The notes under the pieces were generated by a model that saw only the letters and a list, made by a program, of their open reading frames with translations, was not told the origin of the DNA and made no database searches. Position numbers and translations under genes: made by a program. A DNA stretch of 64,000 nucleotides, taken from the NCBI RefSeq assembly GCF_033095985.1, contig NZ_AP026802.1, positions 1,488,001 to 1,552,000 on the forward strand. The letters run 5' to 3'. Shown here one piece after another: positions 56,629 through 64,000 of the stretch. How positions within the stretch are numbered: position 1 is the first letter of the stretch; every line of letters begins with the position of its first letter. This DNA is from Xylocopilactobacillus apicola. Its GTDB lineage: Bacteria; Bacillota; Bacilli; Lactobacillales; Lactobacillaceae.

Positions 56629-56830
56629 GGATCAAAAAACAAGATACTAAATTTAATGCAAATATATAAGGAGCGAATCAACAAGCTTGCAGTTAATTTC
56701 AATTATTAAAAAAATATTTCCATGAAATGAACTCAACTCAATTTCTATTTATGCGTCTAGTTCAGTAAATAATAAGTTACATATATAAAAATTACAAGTT
56801 CGGACATTTTTAAAAATTGAAAATTGGCAG

Positions 56831-56861
56831 AAAAAAAGCGCCGATATTTTCATATCAACGC
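56831..56861 (-). terminator. mtl operon terminator
   Basis: On the minus strand GCGTTGATAT-GAAA-ATATCGGCGC forms a 10-bp stem with two G-U pairs and a GAAA tetraloop, followed by seven T residues. It lies just after the aldolase stop. The rest of the gap 56636-56830 is AT-rich with no feature I can support beyond the MerR promoter. Confidence 0.85.
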
Positions 56862-56867
56862 CAATTT

Positions 56868-57560
56868 CTAAATCATAATTACATCTGTTTCATCAGATAA
56901 CATTTTCGCTTCTTCAATAATTTTAATCCCTGAAGAAGTGCCAATCCTTCGAGCTCCCGCTTGAATCATTGATAACATTGTTGACAGATTATCAATGCCG
57001 CCTGCTGCTTTGATTTTGATCTTCTCACCTACCAAACCTTTCAGCAATTTAACATCTTCAACACTTGCTTTCTGCGAACCAGTTATAATGAAGTTTGGAT
57101 TAACCTGCAATGCGATTTGCACCGCCCGTTCAATCTCCTCGTCGGTCAAATAACCCGTTTCAAAAATGGTTTTGCAAATGACATCTCGCGTGCTACAAAT
57201 ATCAAACACCACCTGCATCTCTGTTTTAATATAATCGTCATTACCATTTTTTAATTCCGACAAATTCAAAACATAATCAATTTCTTTTGCTCCATTAGAG
57301 ATTGCATCTTCTGCCTCAAAAGCCTTCGCTGGGATGCTCGTCTGGCCCAAAGGATAACTAATTGCTGCCCCCACCAGAACCTCAGTCTCAGCTAAAAACT
57401 GACTACAAAGTTTCGTTTGAACTGAATTAACAGTCACTGTCTTAAAATGATACTTTGTTGCCTCAAGACATAACTGTTCGATTTGAGCTTGAGTCACATC
57501 AGCATGTAAATTGGTATGATCAATCATCTGAGCAAGATCATCAAGGGTGTAATTAGCCAT
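56868..57560 (-). CDS. deoC: DeoC-like aldolase, Schiff-base lysine absent
   Basis: A 230-residue DeoC/LacD-fold protein. IDHTNLHADVT near the N-terminus, EIDYVLNLSELKNG with the conserved Asp, KIKAAGGI with the second active-site lysine, and the phosphate-binding GARRIGTSSG are all present. At the position of the family motif FVKTSTGF, whose lysine forms the Schiff base in deoxyribose-phosphate aldolase, the sequence reads FIITGSQK: Ile159 replaces the lysine. The protein may be inactive, use Lys164, or have another role. It is the last gene of the mannitol operon, a place where DeoC is not expected. Confidence 0.75.
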   Translation of the reverse strand: MANYTLDDLAQMIDHTNLHADVTQAQIEQLCLEATKYHFKTVTVNSVQTKLCSQFLAETEVLVGAAISYPLGQTSIPAKAFEAEDAISNGAKEIDYVLNLSELKNGNDDYIKTEMQVVFDICSTRDVICKTIFETGYLTDEEIERAVQIALQVNPNFIITGSQKASVEDVKLLKGLVGEKIKIKAAGGIDNLSTMLSMIQAGARRIGTSSGIKIIEEAKMLSDETDVIMI

Positions 57561-57579
57561 TTTGTTCCTTCCAAAAATC

Positions 57580-58725
57580 TTATCTTACATATTTATCGTA
57601 AGCTGATTTGATTTTTTCAACCAGTGGACCTGCTGGCAGCCCCGTGATTTTCTCAATGACTGCATTTAAATCACTTGCTCCGTCCACCATTTTACGTAAT
57701 TCTACGGCTTCGGCATCACCTGAATCCTGGTAATGAAGAACCATTCCTACCGTATCAATTAAATCATCGTTTGGCAACTCTAGTCCATCAGTTTCGCGAA
57801 TTGGTCGAATAAACCGTTCATCGTATCCTAATTTTCTAAGTGGGGTGCGGGCAATTCTGCTAATTGCATCAGAAAGATCTGGATTCATAAATCTTGCAAT
57901 CACTTCATTTTGGTAAGTTTCAAGTTCGCTGCCAGAAAACTTCCATTTTTTAACCAACAAGCCACCAGTTTGAGCGAGTACTGCCCGCAATTGTGCCAAA
58001 ACTGACTCATCGGAAATCGCTGATTTAATATCTTCGTAACCTAAATAGTAACCCATATATGCAATTGTTGCATGTCCAGTGTTAACTGTGAAAAGTTTAC
58101 GTTCAATATAAGGCTCTAAATCGGGCACATAATGAACCCCGTCTAACTTTAAGTCAGCGTTTCTCATTTGCGATGCATCAACGACCCATTCGTGGAAAGG
58201 TTCAACCGTTACCATCAAAATATCTTCGTGGTTCTGAGCAGGTACGATCCGATCAACTGCTGCATTAGGAAATCCAACGAAACGATCAGCTGCTTCTTTA
58301 TTCTGAAGAGTTTTGTAAACATCTGCCTTTAATGCCTGAGAAGCACCAATCATATTTTCACAAGCAATTACATCAAGTGGTGCTTCATTATTCTTCAATC
58401 TCTCATCAAGACCTTCGGCGATTAATGGCGCAATCCGCGGCAAAATATTAGGGCCGATCGCAGTCGTGACAACGTCTGCTTTAGCAATTGCTTCAACTAC
58501 AGCCGCTGGATCTGTGGCATTGTTAATTCCCGATACATTGTCCACCACTACGTGTTGATGAGTTTGATCTGCCAGCTCAATATCATAAGTATGGCGACTC
58601 TTTAACGCTTCAATTAATTGCTCGTTGACATCGATAAAATCAATTGAAAAACCATTTTCTGCGAGAATTTCTCCCACAAAACCTCGACCAATATTGCCTG
58701 CTCCAAAATGAACTGCTTTTTTCAA
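57580..58725 (-). CDS. mtlD: Mannitol-1-phosphate 5-dehydrogenase
   Basis: Oxidises mannitol-1-phosphate to fructose-6-phosphate with NAD+. The 381-residue protein begins HFGAGNIGRGFVGEIL (Rossmann loop), and contains ACENMIGAS, FPNAAVDRIVP near 147-157 and KLFTVNTGHATIAYMGYYLG near 207-226, the catalytic Lys/His region of polyol-specific long-chain dehydrogenases. It lies two bases after mtlF. The reverse reaction can also regenerate NAD+ in heterofermenters. Confidence 0.95.
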   Translation of the reverse strand: MKKAVHFGAGNIGRGFVGEILAENGFSIDFIDVNEQLIEALKSRHTYDIELADQTHQHVVVDNVSGINNATDPAAVVEAIAKADVVTTAIGPNILPRIAPLIAEGLDERLKNNEAPLDVIACENMIGASQALKADVYKTLQNKEAADRFVGFPNAAVDRIVPAQNHEDILMVTVEPFHEWVVDASQMRNADLKLDGVHYVPDLEPYIERKLFTVNTGHATIAYMGYYLGYEDIKSAISDESVLAQLRAVLAQTGGLLVKKWKFSGSELETYQNEVIARFMNPDLSDAISRIARTPLRKLGYDERFIRPIRETDGLELPNDDLIDTVGMVLHYQDSGDAEAVELRKMVDGASDLNAVIEKITGLPAGPLVEKIKSAYDKYVR

Positions 58726-58727
58726 AA

Positions 58728-59180
58728 TTACTCCACTTCCTTTAACATTTCAATAATTTCTTGTTTACTCTGAGCATCTGCTAACTTCACAACGTTATTT
58801 AGATCGCTACAGAAAACTGCGATTTTTTGAAGTAAATCTAAATGTTCGTTATTCATTCCTGCGATCCCAAAAACAACCGTAACAACTTTTTCGACCTCAG
58901 GGTCTTCAGAGAAATCAACCCCAAAAGGTAACTGAACGATTGAAATCCCAGTTTTCTTAATATATTTCTTGCCATCTTCTGTCCCATGAGGAATCGCAAT
59001 AAAATTACCCATGTAAACCGAAACGTCTTTGTTTCGCTCAATCATCGAATCTACATAAGGCGCCTCAACGTATTCATTTTCGACCAACAAATTCCCAGCC
59101 AATCGAATGGCTTGCTCCTTAGTTGCGGCATGCTGATCCAAAAGGATCAAATTATCATCAATATTTAAATTTGCACTCAA
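58728..59180 (-). CDS. mtlF: PTS mannitol-specific EIIA
   Basis: A 150-residue EIIA of the mannitol/fructose type. The phosphorylated histidine is His65 in NFIAIPHGTEDGKKYI. It passes phosphate from HPr to the IIB domain of the neighbouring MtlA. It is located between mtlA and mtlD; the MtlR regulator gene that often sits between mtlA and mtlF in Gram-positives is missing. Confidence 0.93.
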   Translation of the reverse strand: MSANLNIDDNLILLDQHAATKEQAIRLAGNLLVENEYVEAPYVDSMIERNKDVSVYMGNFIAIPHGTEDGKKYIKKTGISIVQLPFGVDFSEDPEVEKVVTVVFGIAGMNNEHLDLLQKIAVFCSDLNNVVKLADAQSKQEIIEMLKEVE

Positions 59181-59190
59181 TATCTCTCTC

Positions 59191-61023
59191 CTACTGCAAC
59201 TTTTCGACTAATTCATCATAGACCGAAGTATTAATTAAATCATCAACTACTAAAATCTGAATATCAGAATACCGTGCTAATACGTTCGACAATGCGTCTT
59301 TAGTGACAATTGCAAGGGTTGTATTAACATCCTCAATATCTTGAATTTTCACAGCATCTACATCTGTCTTTTTACCAGAACTATGGATTTTATCTTTTAG
59401 AATCGACAAAGCCATCGTCGACGTTCCAATATGTTGATCATGACGAATAAAGATAATCTGTTTAACTTTAGTAAAATCAATGGACTCAATCGGACTAACC
59501 GCTTGACTCTCGTATTTAACTGTACTTTGACTCGCTGCTGGTTTATTAGGTTCCACTTGATCTCTAAGTTTCAAGTTCATAATAATTTCTTCGTATTTAG
59601 GACTATTTAAGAAGTTATCAACCGCTATTCTTAGAGCATGGGGCGCTTTTTCTGCCGCCCGATCAGCTAACTCGTTTTGAGTTACAACTAATTGACCTGG
59701 TTCATCTTTTAATTTACTGATTGCTACATTTGTTACTGACATTTCAATGCCAGCTTTTTTCACTTTATCTCTCAAAAGGGAAGCTCCCATGGCAGAAGAT
59801 CCCATTCCAGCATCACAGGCAAAAATAATTTTATCAATATCTTTGTATTCACTAGGTTCAGCTGCAACGGTTGAACTTGTGCTACCTTGGGATTTCATCT
59901 GATTCATCGCAGCCGTCGAAGCTGCTAAATCTTGATTTCCTGATTTATCACGTTTTAAGATTATCGCCGAGATCAAGAATGATACGACGGTAGCTAATGC
60001 AACGCCTAAAATAATTCCAAGATAATTTGCGGGATCTTTAGTCGACATTAATAAAATCGAAATGATCGAACCTGGCGATGGAGGCGCTTGCAAGCCAACG
60101 TGTAAAATACTGAAAGTCAAAGTTCCCGTCACCCCACCAGCAATTGTTGCCAAAATCAGAGCTGGTTTCATCAAAATATATGGGAAATAAATTTCGTGAA
60201 TTCCGCCCAAGAAATGAATAATAATCGCTGAAGGCGCGCTCGCTTTTGCTTCACCTTTACCAAACAGTGCATAAGCCAAAAGAACTCCTAGTCCAGGACC
60301 TGGATCTGGTTCAAGTAAGAATAGAATCGATTTTCCAGCCGAGCCTGCAGCTTGCTGAATTCCGATTGGCGTCATAATTCCCTGGTTAATTGCGTTATTT
60401 AAAAATAATACTTTCGCTGGTTCAATAATAATATTCATCAACGGAATCAAATTTCTTTGAATTAACCAATCAATTCCGCCTTTTAAAACGTTGGTTGCAT
60501 AATTCATAATTGGCGCAATTGCATAAAAACCAACAATTGCCAAAAGCATCCCAATTATTCCAATTGAAAAGTTATTGACCAGCATTTCAAAGCCGCGTTT
60601 GATTTTTCCGTCAACCCACTCATCAAATTTCTTAATACACCAACCGGCCAAAGGCCCCATTGCCATGGCCCCAATAAACATTGGCGTTGCTTTATCTAAT
60701 GCCCCATTTAACGCAACTCCTCCCCCGACGATTAAACCCATCGTGGCAATTGAAGCTGTGACCGCTCCTCTAGTTTCGTCAACTAACTGACCACCAGTGT
60801 AAGCAAGCAACATTGGCAATAAATAAATTTTCATTGGCCCAATCAGTGATGCAATCTGTTCATTTGGTAACCAACCATTAGGATACAGAAAAATAGCAGT
60901 TATCAAGCCCCAAGCGATAAAAGCCCCAATATTGGGCATTACCATACTAGATAGAAAACTACCAAACTTCTGAACCTTAACGCGAGCACTACTGCGCGAA
61001 GTTTCTGTCGTTGTATTTTCCAA
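59191..61023 (-). CDS. mtlA: PTS mannitol transporter EIICB, with extra IIB-like domain
   Basis: A 610-residue mannitol permease/phosphotransferase. The IIC membrane domain (about 20-360) includes GGIHEIYFPYILMKP. The IIB domain follows with the phosphocysteine Cys403 in IIFACDAGMGSSAMGAS. The C-terminal 100 residues after a linker repeat the IIB pattern (KQIIFIRHDQHIGTSTMALSILKDK ... IAVVDD-like LVVDDLI) but have no cysteine at the equivalent site. It is longer than the 470-480-residue IICB of Bacillus and has no IIA domain. A -10 TATAAT lies about 35 bases upstream of the start. Confidence 0.93.
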   Translation of the reverse strand: MENTTTETSRSSARVKVQKFGSFLSSMVMPNIGAFIAWGLITAIFLYPNGWLPNEQIASLIGPMKIYLLPMLLAYTGGQLVDETRGAVTASIATMGLIVGGGVALNGALDKATPMFIGAMAMGPLAGWCIKKFDEWVDGKIKRGFEMLVNNFSIGIIGMLLAIVGFYAIAPIMNYATNVLKGGIDWLIQRNLIPLMNIIIEPAKVLFLNNAINQGIMTPIGIQQAAGSAGKSILFLLEPDPGPGLGVLLAYALFGKGEAKASAPSAIIIHFLGGIHEIYFPYILMKPALILATIAGGVTGTLTFSILHVGLQAPPSPGSIISILLMSTKDPANYLGIILGVALATVVSFLISAIILKRDKSGNQDLAASTAAMNQMKSQGSTSSTVAAEPSEYKDIDKIIFACDAGMGSSAMGASLLRDKVKKAGIEMSVTNVAISKLKDEPGQLVVTQNELADRAAEKAPHALRIAVDNFLNSPKYEEIIMNLKLRDQVEPNKPAASQSTVKYESQAVSPIESIDFTKVKQIIFIRHDQHIGTSTMALSILKDKIHSSGKKTDVDAVKIQDIEDVNTTLAIVTKDALSNVLARYSDIQILVVDDLINTSVYDELVEKLQ

Positions 61024-61077
61024 AATTCTCTCCTTCTATATGTTATCACCCAAATTATAGAGCAGATCTTAACAAAC

Positions 61078-61752
61078 TTAAAGAAGCATTTCCAACTTGC
61101 TAAGCTGAAAAAATTTTGTAATTATAAATGCCCAAGCCAAATAAGGAACAAACGGGATTCGCCGAGGTCTTGAACCAATTAAGTAGACCAAAATTATTAA
61201 GCTGCAAGCAATTAATAAAAGTAGACTCACACTTCTAATTCCTAAAACTAAACTAAGCGGGAACAACAAAATTAAATCCCCTGCTCCCATTCCTTGCGTA
61301 ACGATACTTACAATTGTTACAAGCGCTACTAAAAATAGCGCTTCTGGGACAAATGAAAATTGCGCTGGTAACAGCACTAAACTTAAACCGACTGGCAAAA
61401 ATGTTAAGATTTTTTGTTCACGCAGATCACTAAGATAGCAATAGCTCAAAACCAGATCGATCAGCAGCACCTGCCAAGAAAAATTGAGACTAAGTTGTAA
61501 AAAAGCAATTCCTAAAAACAACTCCACTTGAAAAGACCACGAGTCATAGTGGCGACGGCAATAACGACACTTTCTGCGAAAAATCAAATAACTAACAGTT
61601 GGAATTAAATCAACTACATTTAGTGAATGCCCACAGTAATCACAATGCGAACGCGGCAGAACAATCGATTGATGATGAGCCAAGCGTGTTTCTACTAAAC
61701 CAAAAAAGGAGCCAATCGAGGCTCCCAAAAAATAAGTAAGAATGAAGAACAT
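61078..61752 (-). CDS. comC: Type IV prepilin peptidase (ComC/PilD family A24)
   Basis: A 224-residue membrane peptidase that cleaves and methylates prepilin-like proteins of the competence pseudopilus. The N-terminal cytoplasmic domain has two CxxC pairs (CDYCGH and CRYCRRHY). The two catalytic aspartates are in YLSDLREQKI near 107-116 and GMGAGDLILL near 150-159, the aspartyl protease motif GxGD. About seven hydrophobic helices are present. Stand-alone gene; comG genes are not in the window. Confidence 0.9.
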   Translation of the reverse strand: MFFILTYFLGASIGSFFGLVETRLAHHQSIVLPRSHCDYCGHSLNVVDLIPTVSYLIFRRKCRYCRRHYDSWSFQVELFLGIAFLQLSLNFSWQVLLIDLVLSYCYLSDLREQKILTFLPVGLSLVLLPAQFSFVPEALFLVALVTIVSIVTQGMGAGDLILLFPLSLVLGIRSVSLLLLIACSLIILVYLIGSRPRRIPFVPYLAWAFIITKFFQLSKLEMLL

Positions 61753-61792
61753 ATTTCAACCTCCCTACATAAATTACGCGATTTTTTTAAAA

Positions 61793-62662
61793 TTATAAAA
61801 AATGAATTTCTTTTAACAAATCCAAATGGTCAGGATCATGATGCTGAGGCGTTGTCCCAGCTAGACTTGCTAATTTCTGGTGATCGGATTCTGTCAACGA
61901 GAAATCAAATACTTTAGCATTATCTTGAATGTATTCTTCGTGAATTGATTTGGGCAGTGGCAAATAATTATTTTCTAAACACCAGCGAATTAAAACTTGC
62001 GCTCCACTTTTGTGATGTGCTTGAGCAACTTCTTGGACCACGGGATTATTTAATAAATTCCCCGTTCCTAGCGGCGAATAGGCTTCCGTCAAGATGCCTA
62101 ATTTTTGATTTAATTTCACCAATTCAGTTTCTGGATCGCCTGGATTTAAGAAAATCTGGTTTACCATCGGGGCAATCTGCCAAGTTTTTTGGAGTTCAGA
62201 TAAGTGCTTGGCCCTAAAATTACTCACGCCAATCGCTTTTGCACGGCCGCTTTGATAAATTTCTTCCATTGCGCGCCAAGTTTCAGCGTTAACTTGCTCC
62301 CAACGATCTTCAAACTCCGTTGGCACCGGCCAATGAATTAAATAAAGATCAACGTAATCTTGATCGAGTCGCGTCAAAGAATCTTCAAATGCCCGCAAAA
62401 CGTTATCGTAGGACCCACGCTGGGAATTCCAAAGCTTCGTGGTAAGAAAAATATCTTCTCTTTTGATGCCCGAATCCTTGATTGCCTTGCCCACTGACTC
62501 TTCGTTGCCATAAACGGCAGCAGTATCAAGGTGGCGATATCCGCTCTCTAGCGCCCACTTCACAGCATTGTAAGCCTCTTTGCCGTTAGCTGATTGCCAG
62601 GTCCCAAAACCAACGACTGGGATCTTCACGCCATTTGCTAACTGATAATAATCTGTTTCCAT
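61793..62662 (-). CDS. Aldo/keto reductase
   Basis: A 289-residue NADPH-dependent AKR of the 2,5-diketo-gluconate reductase-like group. The catalytic tetrad is visible as the Asp in HLDTAAVYGNE, Tyr in AVYGNE, Lys in FLTTKLW and His in YLIHWPVP. GVSNFRAKHLSEL is also typical, and the C-terminal VLIRWCLENNYLPLPKS binds the cofactor. Two adjacent ATGs exist; the second (62662) has the better spacing (6) from GGAGG. Substrate unknown. It diverges from the CAP-domain gene. Confidence 0.9.
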   Translation of the reverse strand: METDYYQLANGVKIPVVGFGTWQSANGKEAYNAVKWALESGYRHLDTAAVYGNEESVGKAIKDSGIKREDIFLTTKLWNSQRGSYDNVLRAFEDSLTRLDQDYVDLYLIHWPVPTEFEDRWEQVNAETWRAMEEIYQSGRAKAIGVSNFRAKHLSELQKTWQIAPMVNQIFLNPGDPETELVKLNQKLGILTEAYSPLGTGNLLNNPVVQEVAQAHHKSGAQVLIRWCLENNYLPLPKSIHEEYIQDNAKVFDFSLTESDHQKLASLAGTTPQHHDPDHLDLLKEIHFL

Positions 62663-62696
62663 CATGTACCTCCACAGTTAATTATAGCCAAATTCA

Positions 62697-62705
62697 TGCT
62701 ACAAT
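62697..62705 (+). promoter_or_regulatory. Extended -10 promoter of the CAP-domain gene
   Basis: TGC-TACAAT (62697-62705) ends only seven bases before the ATG at 62713, so the predicted start is at or one to two bases before the start codon. No SD-like sequence lies between. The -35 region (GTTAAT) is weak. Confidence 0.55.
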
Positions 62706-62712
62706 CTATTCT

Positions 62713-63906
62713 ATGAAAAAGAAAACAATTTTGATATCGGCGGCAATGGCTTTAATGCTCAATGCCGCAGGTTCCCTCACCCCCGTTCATGCTGAAAATA
62801 TCTCTTTAAAAGCAGGAAGTGCGTTGAATCAATTTAACCAAGAAATTTGGGCTCAAAAAATTCTGACCGAAATGAATCGGCTTCGCTCGCAAAATAATTT
62901 GCAGCCAGTTACCTCTGATCCAATATTGATGCCTTTTACCCAAGCTCGTGCTGAAACTCAGCGAGCCAACGGCAGTTTAAGTCACGAGGGACGCTATGAG
63001 AACAGCAACTATAGCTGGACATCAGAAAATTTAGCAATGACTCCTTTTACCGGTGGACCCAACACTGATGCCAAAAATGTCGTCGCCCAACTTTATGACG
63101 ACAAGGGCGTTCCAACTTTTGGTCACCGTAAGAATATGCTTGCTCCATTTATCAATAAAGTTGGCATTGGAGTTGCCTACGATGCTGCTAACGGATGCTT
63201 TTGGACGGCAATGACGCTCATTGACGATCGCCCAAGCACTGATCCAGATCTGCTCAACAGATACTATCTTTACTGTAATCAAAACGGTGTTGACGACACC
63301 TCTTGGCCGACGCATTATGATATGACAAATAAAGAATATTTAACTGCCCATTATAATGAACAGGGAATCAGTCAAGATCAAATTGCTGATAGTAAATTTG
63401 GACCTAACACGAAAACTCCCGCAAATCCCAATGGAACTGAATCAGGTGCACCAGAAAGTGGAAATGTTAGCGAGTGGACGATTGAAGACGTTTCAAAAAT
63501 CGGCTTCATAAATTACGTGCCAGGATATGGAATTGCAATTTATGATGAACCTGGTGGTTCTTCAACTGGCCAATACTTGGCTCACGGCACTGGTTGGAAA
63601 ATTTTTCAGCGCGCAACCAATACCAAAAATGAAATCTACTATAATGTTGGAAAAAATCAGTGGATTCGTTCAGAATACGTTTCCTTCACTCCGATCGATT
63701 CAATGGAACCAATGGATGGCGTTGTAACAATCAATTACATTCCTGGCTTTGGGGTTAACCTTTGGAAAGACGCGAGTACTTTTGGCGGATTTTATGAGCA
63801 AAAATTGCCTACAGGGACTCAATGGAAAGTTATGGGCAAAAAGAACGGATTTTATAACGTAGGGAAAAATCAATGGATCCAATCGGACTATGCGATTCTA
63901 AATTAA
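62713..63906 (+). CDS. Secreted CAP-domain protein with two C-terminal surface repeats
   Basis: A 397-residue secreted protein. Signal peptide (about 1-27, ending PVHA/EN). The CAP (SCP/PR-1-like) domain (about 45-190) has LTEMNRLRSQNNLQPV, the histidine motif SHEGRY and GHRKNMLAPFINKVGIGVAY. Two related C-terminal repeats follow (about 270-330 and 335-397), each with NYxPGxGxxxxxD/W...GTxWKVxxxxxxFYNVGKNQWI, resembling the SLAP/DUF5776-like wall-binding modules of lactobacilli. Function unknown; many bacterial CAP proteins are wall-associated. Upstream in-frame codons belong to the promoter. Confidence 0.85.
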   Translation: MKKKTILISAAMALMLNAAGSLTPVHAENISLKAGSALNQFNQEIWAQKILTEMNRLRSQNNLQPVTSDPILMPFTQARAETQRANGSLSHEGRYENSNYSWTSENLAMTPFTGGPNTDAKNVVAQLYDDKGVPTFGHRKNMLAPFINKVGIGVAYDAANGCFWTAMTLIDDRPSTDPDLLNRYYLYCNQNGVDDTSWPTHYDMTNKEYLTAHYNEQGISQDQIADSKFGPNTKTPANPNGTESGAPESGNVSEWTIEDVSKIGFINYVPGYGIAIYDEPGGSSTGQYLAHGTGWKIFQRATNTKNEIYYNVGKNQWIRSEYVSFTPIDSMEPMDGVVTINYIPGFGVNLWKDASTFGGFYEQKLPTGTQWKVMGKKNGFYNVGKNQWIQSDYAILN

Positions 63907-64000
63907 GCGATTAATTCTGGAAATTTTAAAAATATTTTATGATTGTTTGCCTCCTTAATTCGTTATATGAGATACTATAACAATTAGAAAGGAGCCATAT
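63907..64000 (+). promoter_or_regulatory. Leader and SD of a gene beyond the window end
   Basis: The last 94 bases contain no gene but end in GAAAGGAGCCATAT, a strong SD placed to serve a start codon at or just past base 64000. TTGTTT near 63939 and AT-rich hexamers near 63962-63978 may be promoter elements but are not convincing. Confidence 0.45.

Noticed and set aside
56570-56635. Longer merR start giving about 22 extra N-terminal residues
   Set aside because: The extension is encoded by the predicted promoter and leader. MNINECSKLT is the normal MerR start.
61024-61077. cre (CcpA) site in front of mtlA
   Set aside because: No sequence close to the cre consensus is present in the short gap, only a -10 TATAAT.
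1-64000. tRNA, rRNA, insertion sequences, prophage genes or replication origin
   Set aside because: I looked through intergenic regions on both strands and saw no cloverleaf-like segment, transposase, integrase or DnaA-box cluster. Small or divergent elements could still be missed by eye.

Overview
The window is a low-GC Gram-positive chromosome segment, almost certainly from a member of the Lactobacillaceae. The genus cannot be fixed from sequence alone. Evidence for this placement is the direct ctsR-clpC pairing without mcsA/mcsB, a CtsR box, WxL-type cell-wall proteins with a DUF916/DUF3324 partner, mecA and coiA, an anaerobic NrdDG reductase, a cysteine-based NADH oxidase and a mannitol PTS. 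Genes start with ATG, GTG or TTG, and most have strong Shine-Dalgarno (SD) sequences. I see no rRNA, tRNA, insertion sequence, prophage or CRISPR array. Most genes lie on the minus strand.

Layout. 0-2.3 kb: rplK behind its own promoter and a possible L1-binding leader, then yigZ, tadA and an RsmC-like methyltransferase. 2.3-6 kb (+): NADH oxidase, a decayed stretch, a membrane-anchored DUF3862-like protein and cutC. 6-17.4 kb (-): rluD-nadK-relQ, coiA, mecA, an MBL-fold hydrolase, nrdG/nrdD, a tyrosine phosphatase with an OppA lipoprotein, and proline iminopeptidase. 17.5-20.3 kb (+): a metal-export P-type ATPase under a PerR-like operator, a HIT protein and a broken GNAT gene. 20.3-28 kb (-): rpoC and rpoB with a structured leader containing an intrinsic terminator. 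28-33 kb: a Zn/Mn-type ABC transporter whose binding protein is separated from its permease/ATPase genes by a lectin-like WxL protein. 33-36 kb (-): the str operon rpsL-rpsG-fusA. 36-42.5 kb: a small HTH-like protein, an alpha/beta hydrolase, a U32 pair (TrhP type), clpC and ctsR. 42.5-46.4 kb (+): ppk-ppx and a Phd/YefM-YafQ toxin-antitoxin pair.

46.5-56.7 kb (-) is the most unusual region, a WxL surface locus. It has a MerR regulator gene behind a 19-bp-spacer MerR-type promoter, a WxL-anchored clan GH-A-like glycoside hydrolase with two F5/8C-like domains, a DUF916/DUF3324 protein fused to a second signal-peptide-like segment and an LPATG sorting signal, a small WxL protein, and a large BspA-repeat WxL gene. 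The regulator and the BspA gene are each broken by a one-base shift in an A run. 56.8-61 kb (-): mtlA-mtlF-mtlD and a DeoC-like aldolase that lacks the usual Schiff-base lysine. 61-64 kb: a prepilin peptidase, an aldo/keto reductase, and a secreted CAP-domain protein whose promoter predicts a nearly leaderless mRNA.

How the parts fit. The core is information processing: ribosomal proteins, RNA polymerase, EF-G, and tRNA/rRNA modification. Around it sit stress and nucleotide signalling (RelQ, PPK/PPX, CtsR/ClpC, MecA) and competence functions (CoiA, ComC, MecA). The accessory surface layer (three large WxL proteins, one small WxL protein, their DUF916 partner and a CAP protein) suggests a lifestyle involving attachment to, or degradation of, complex glycans. 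Every function is inferred from protein motifs read by eye; no database search was possible.
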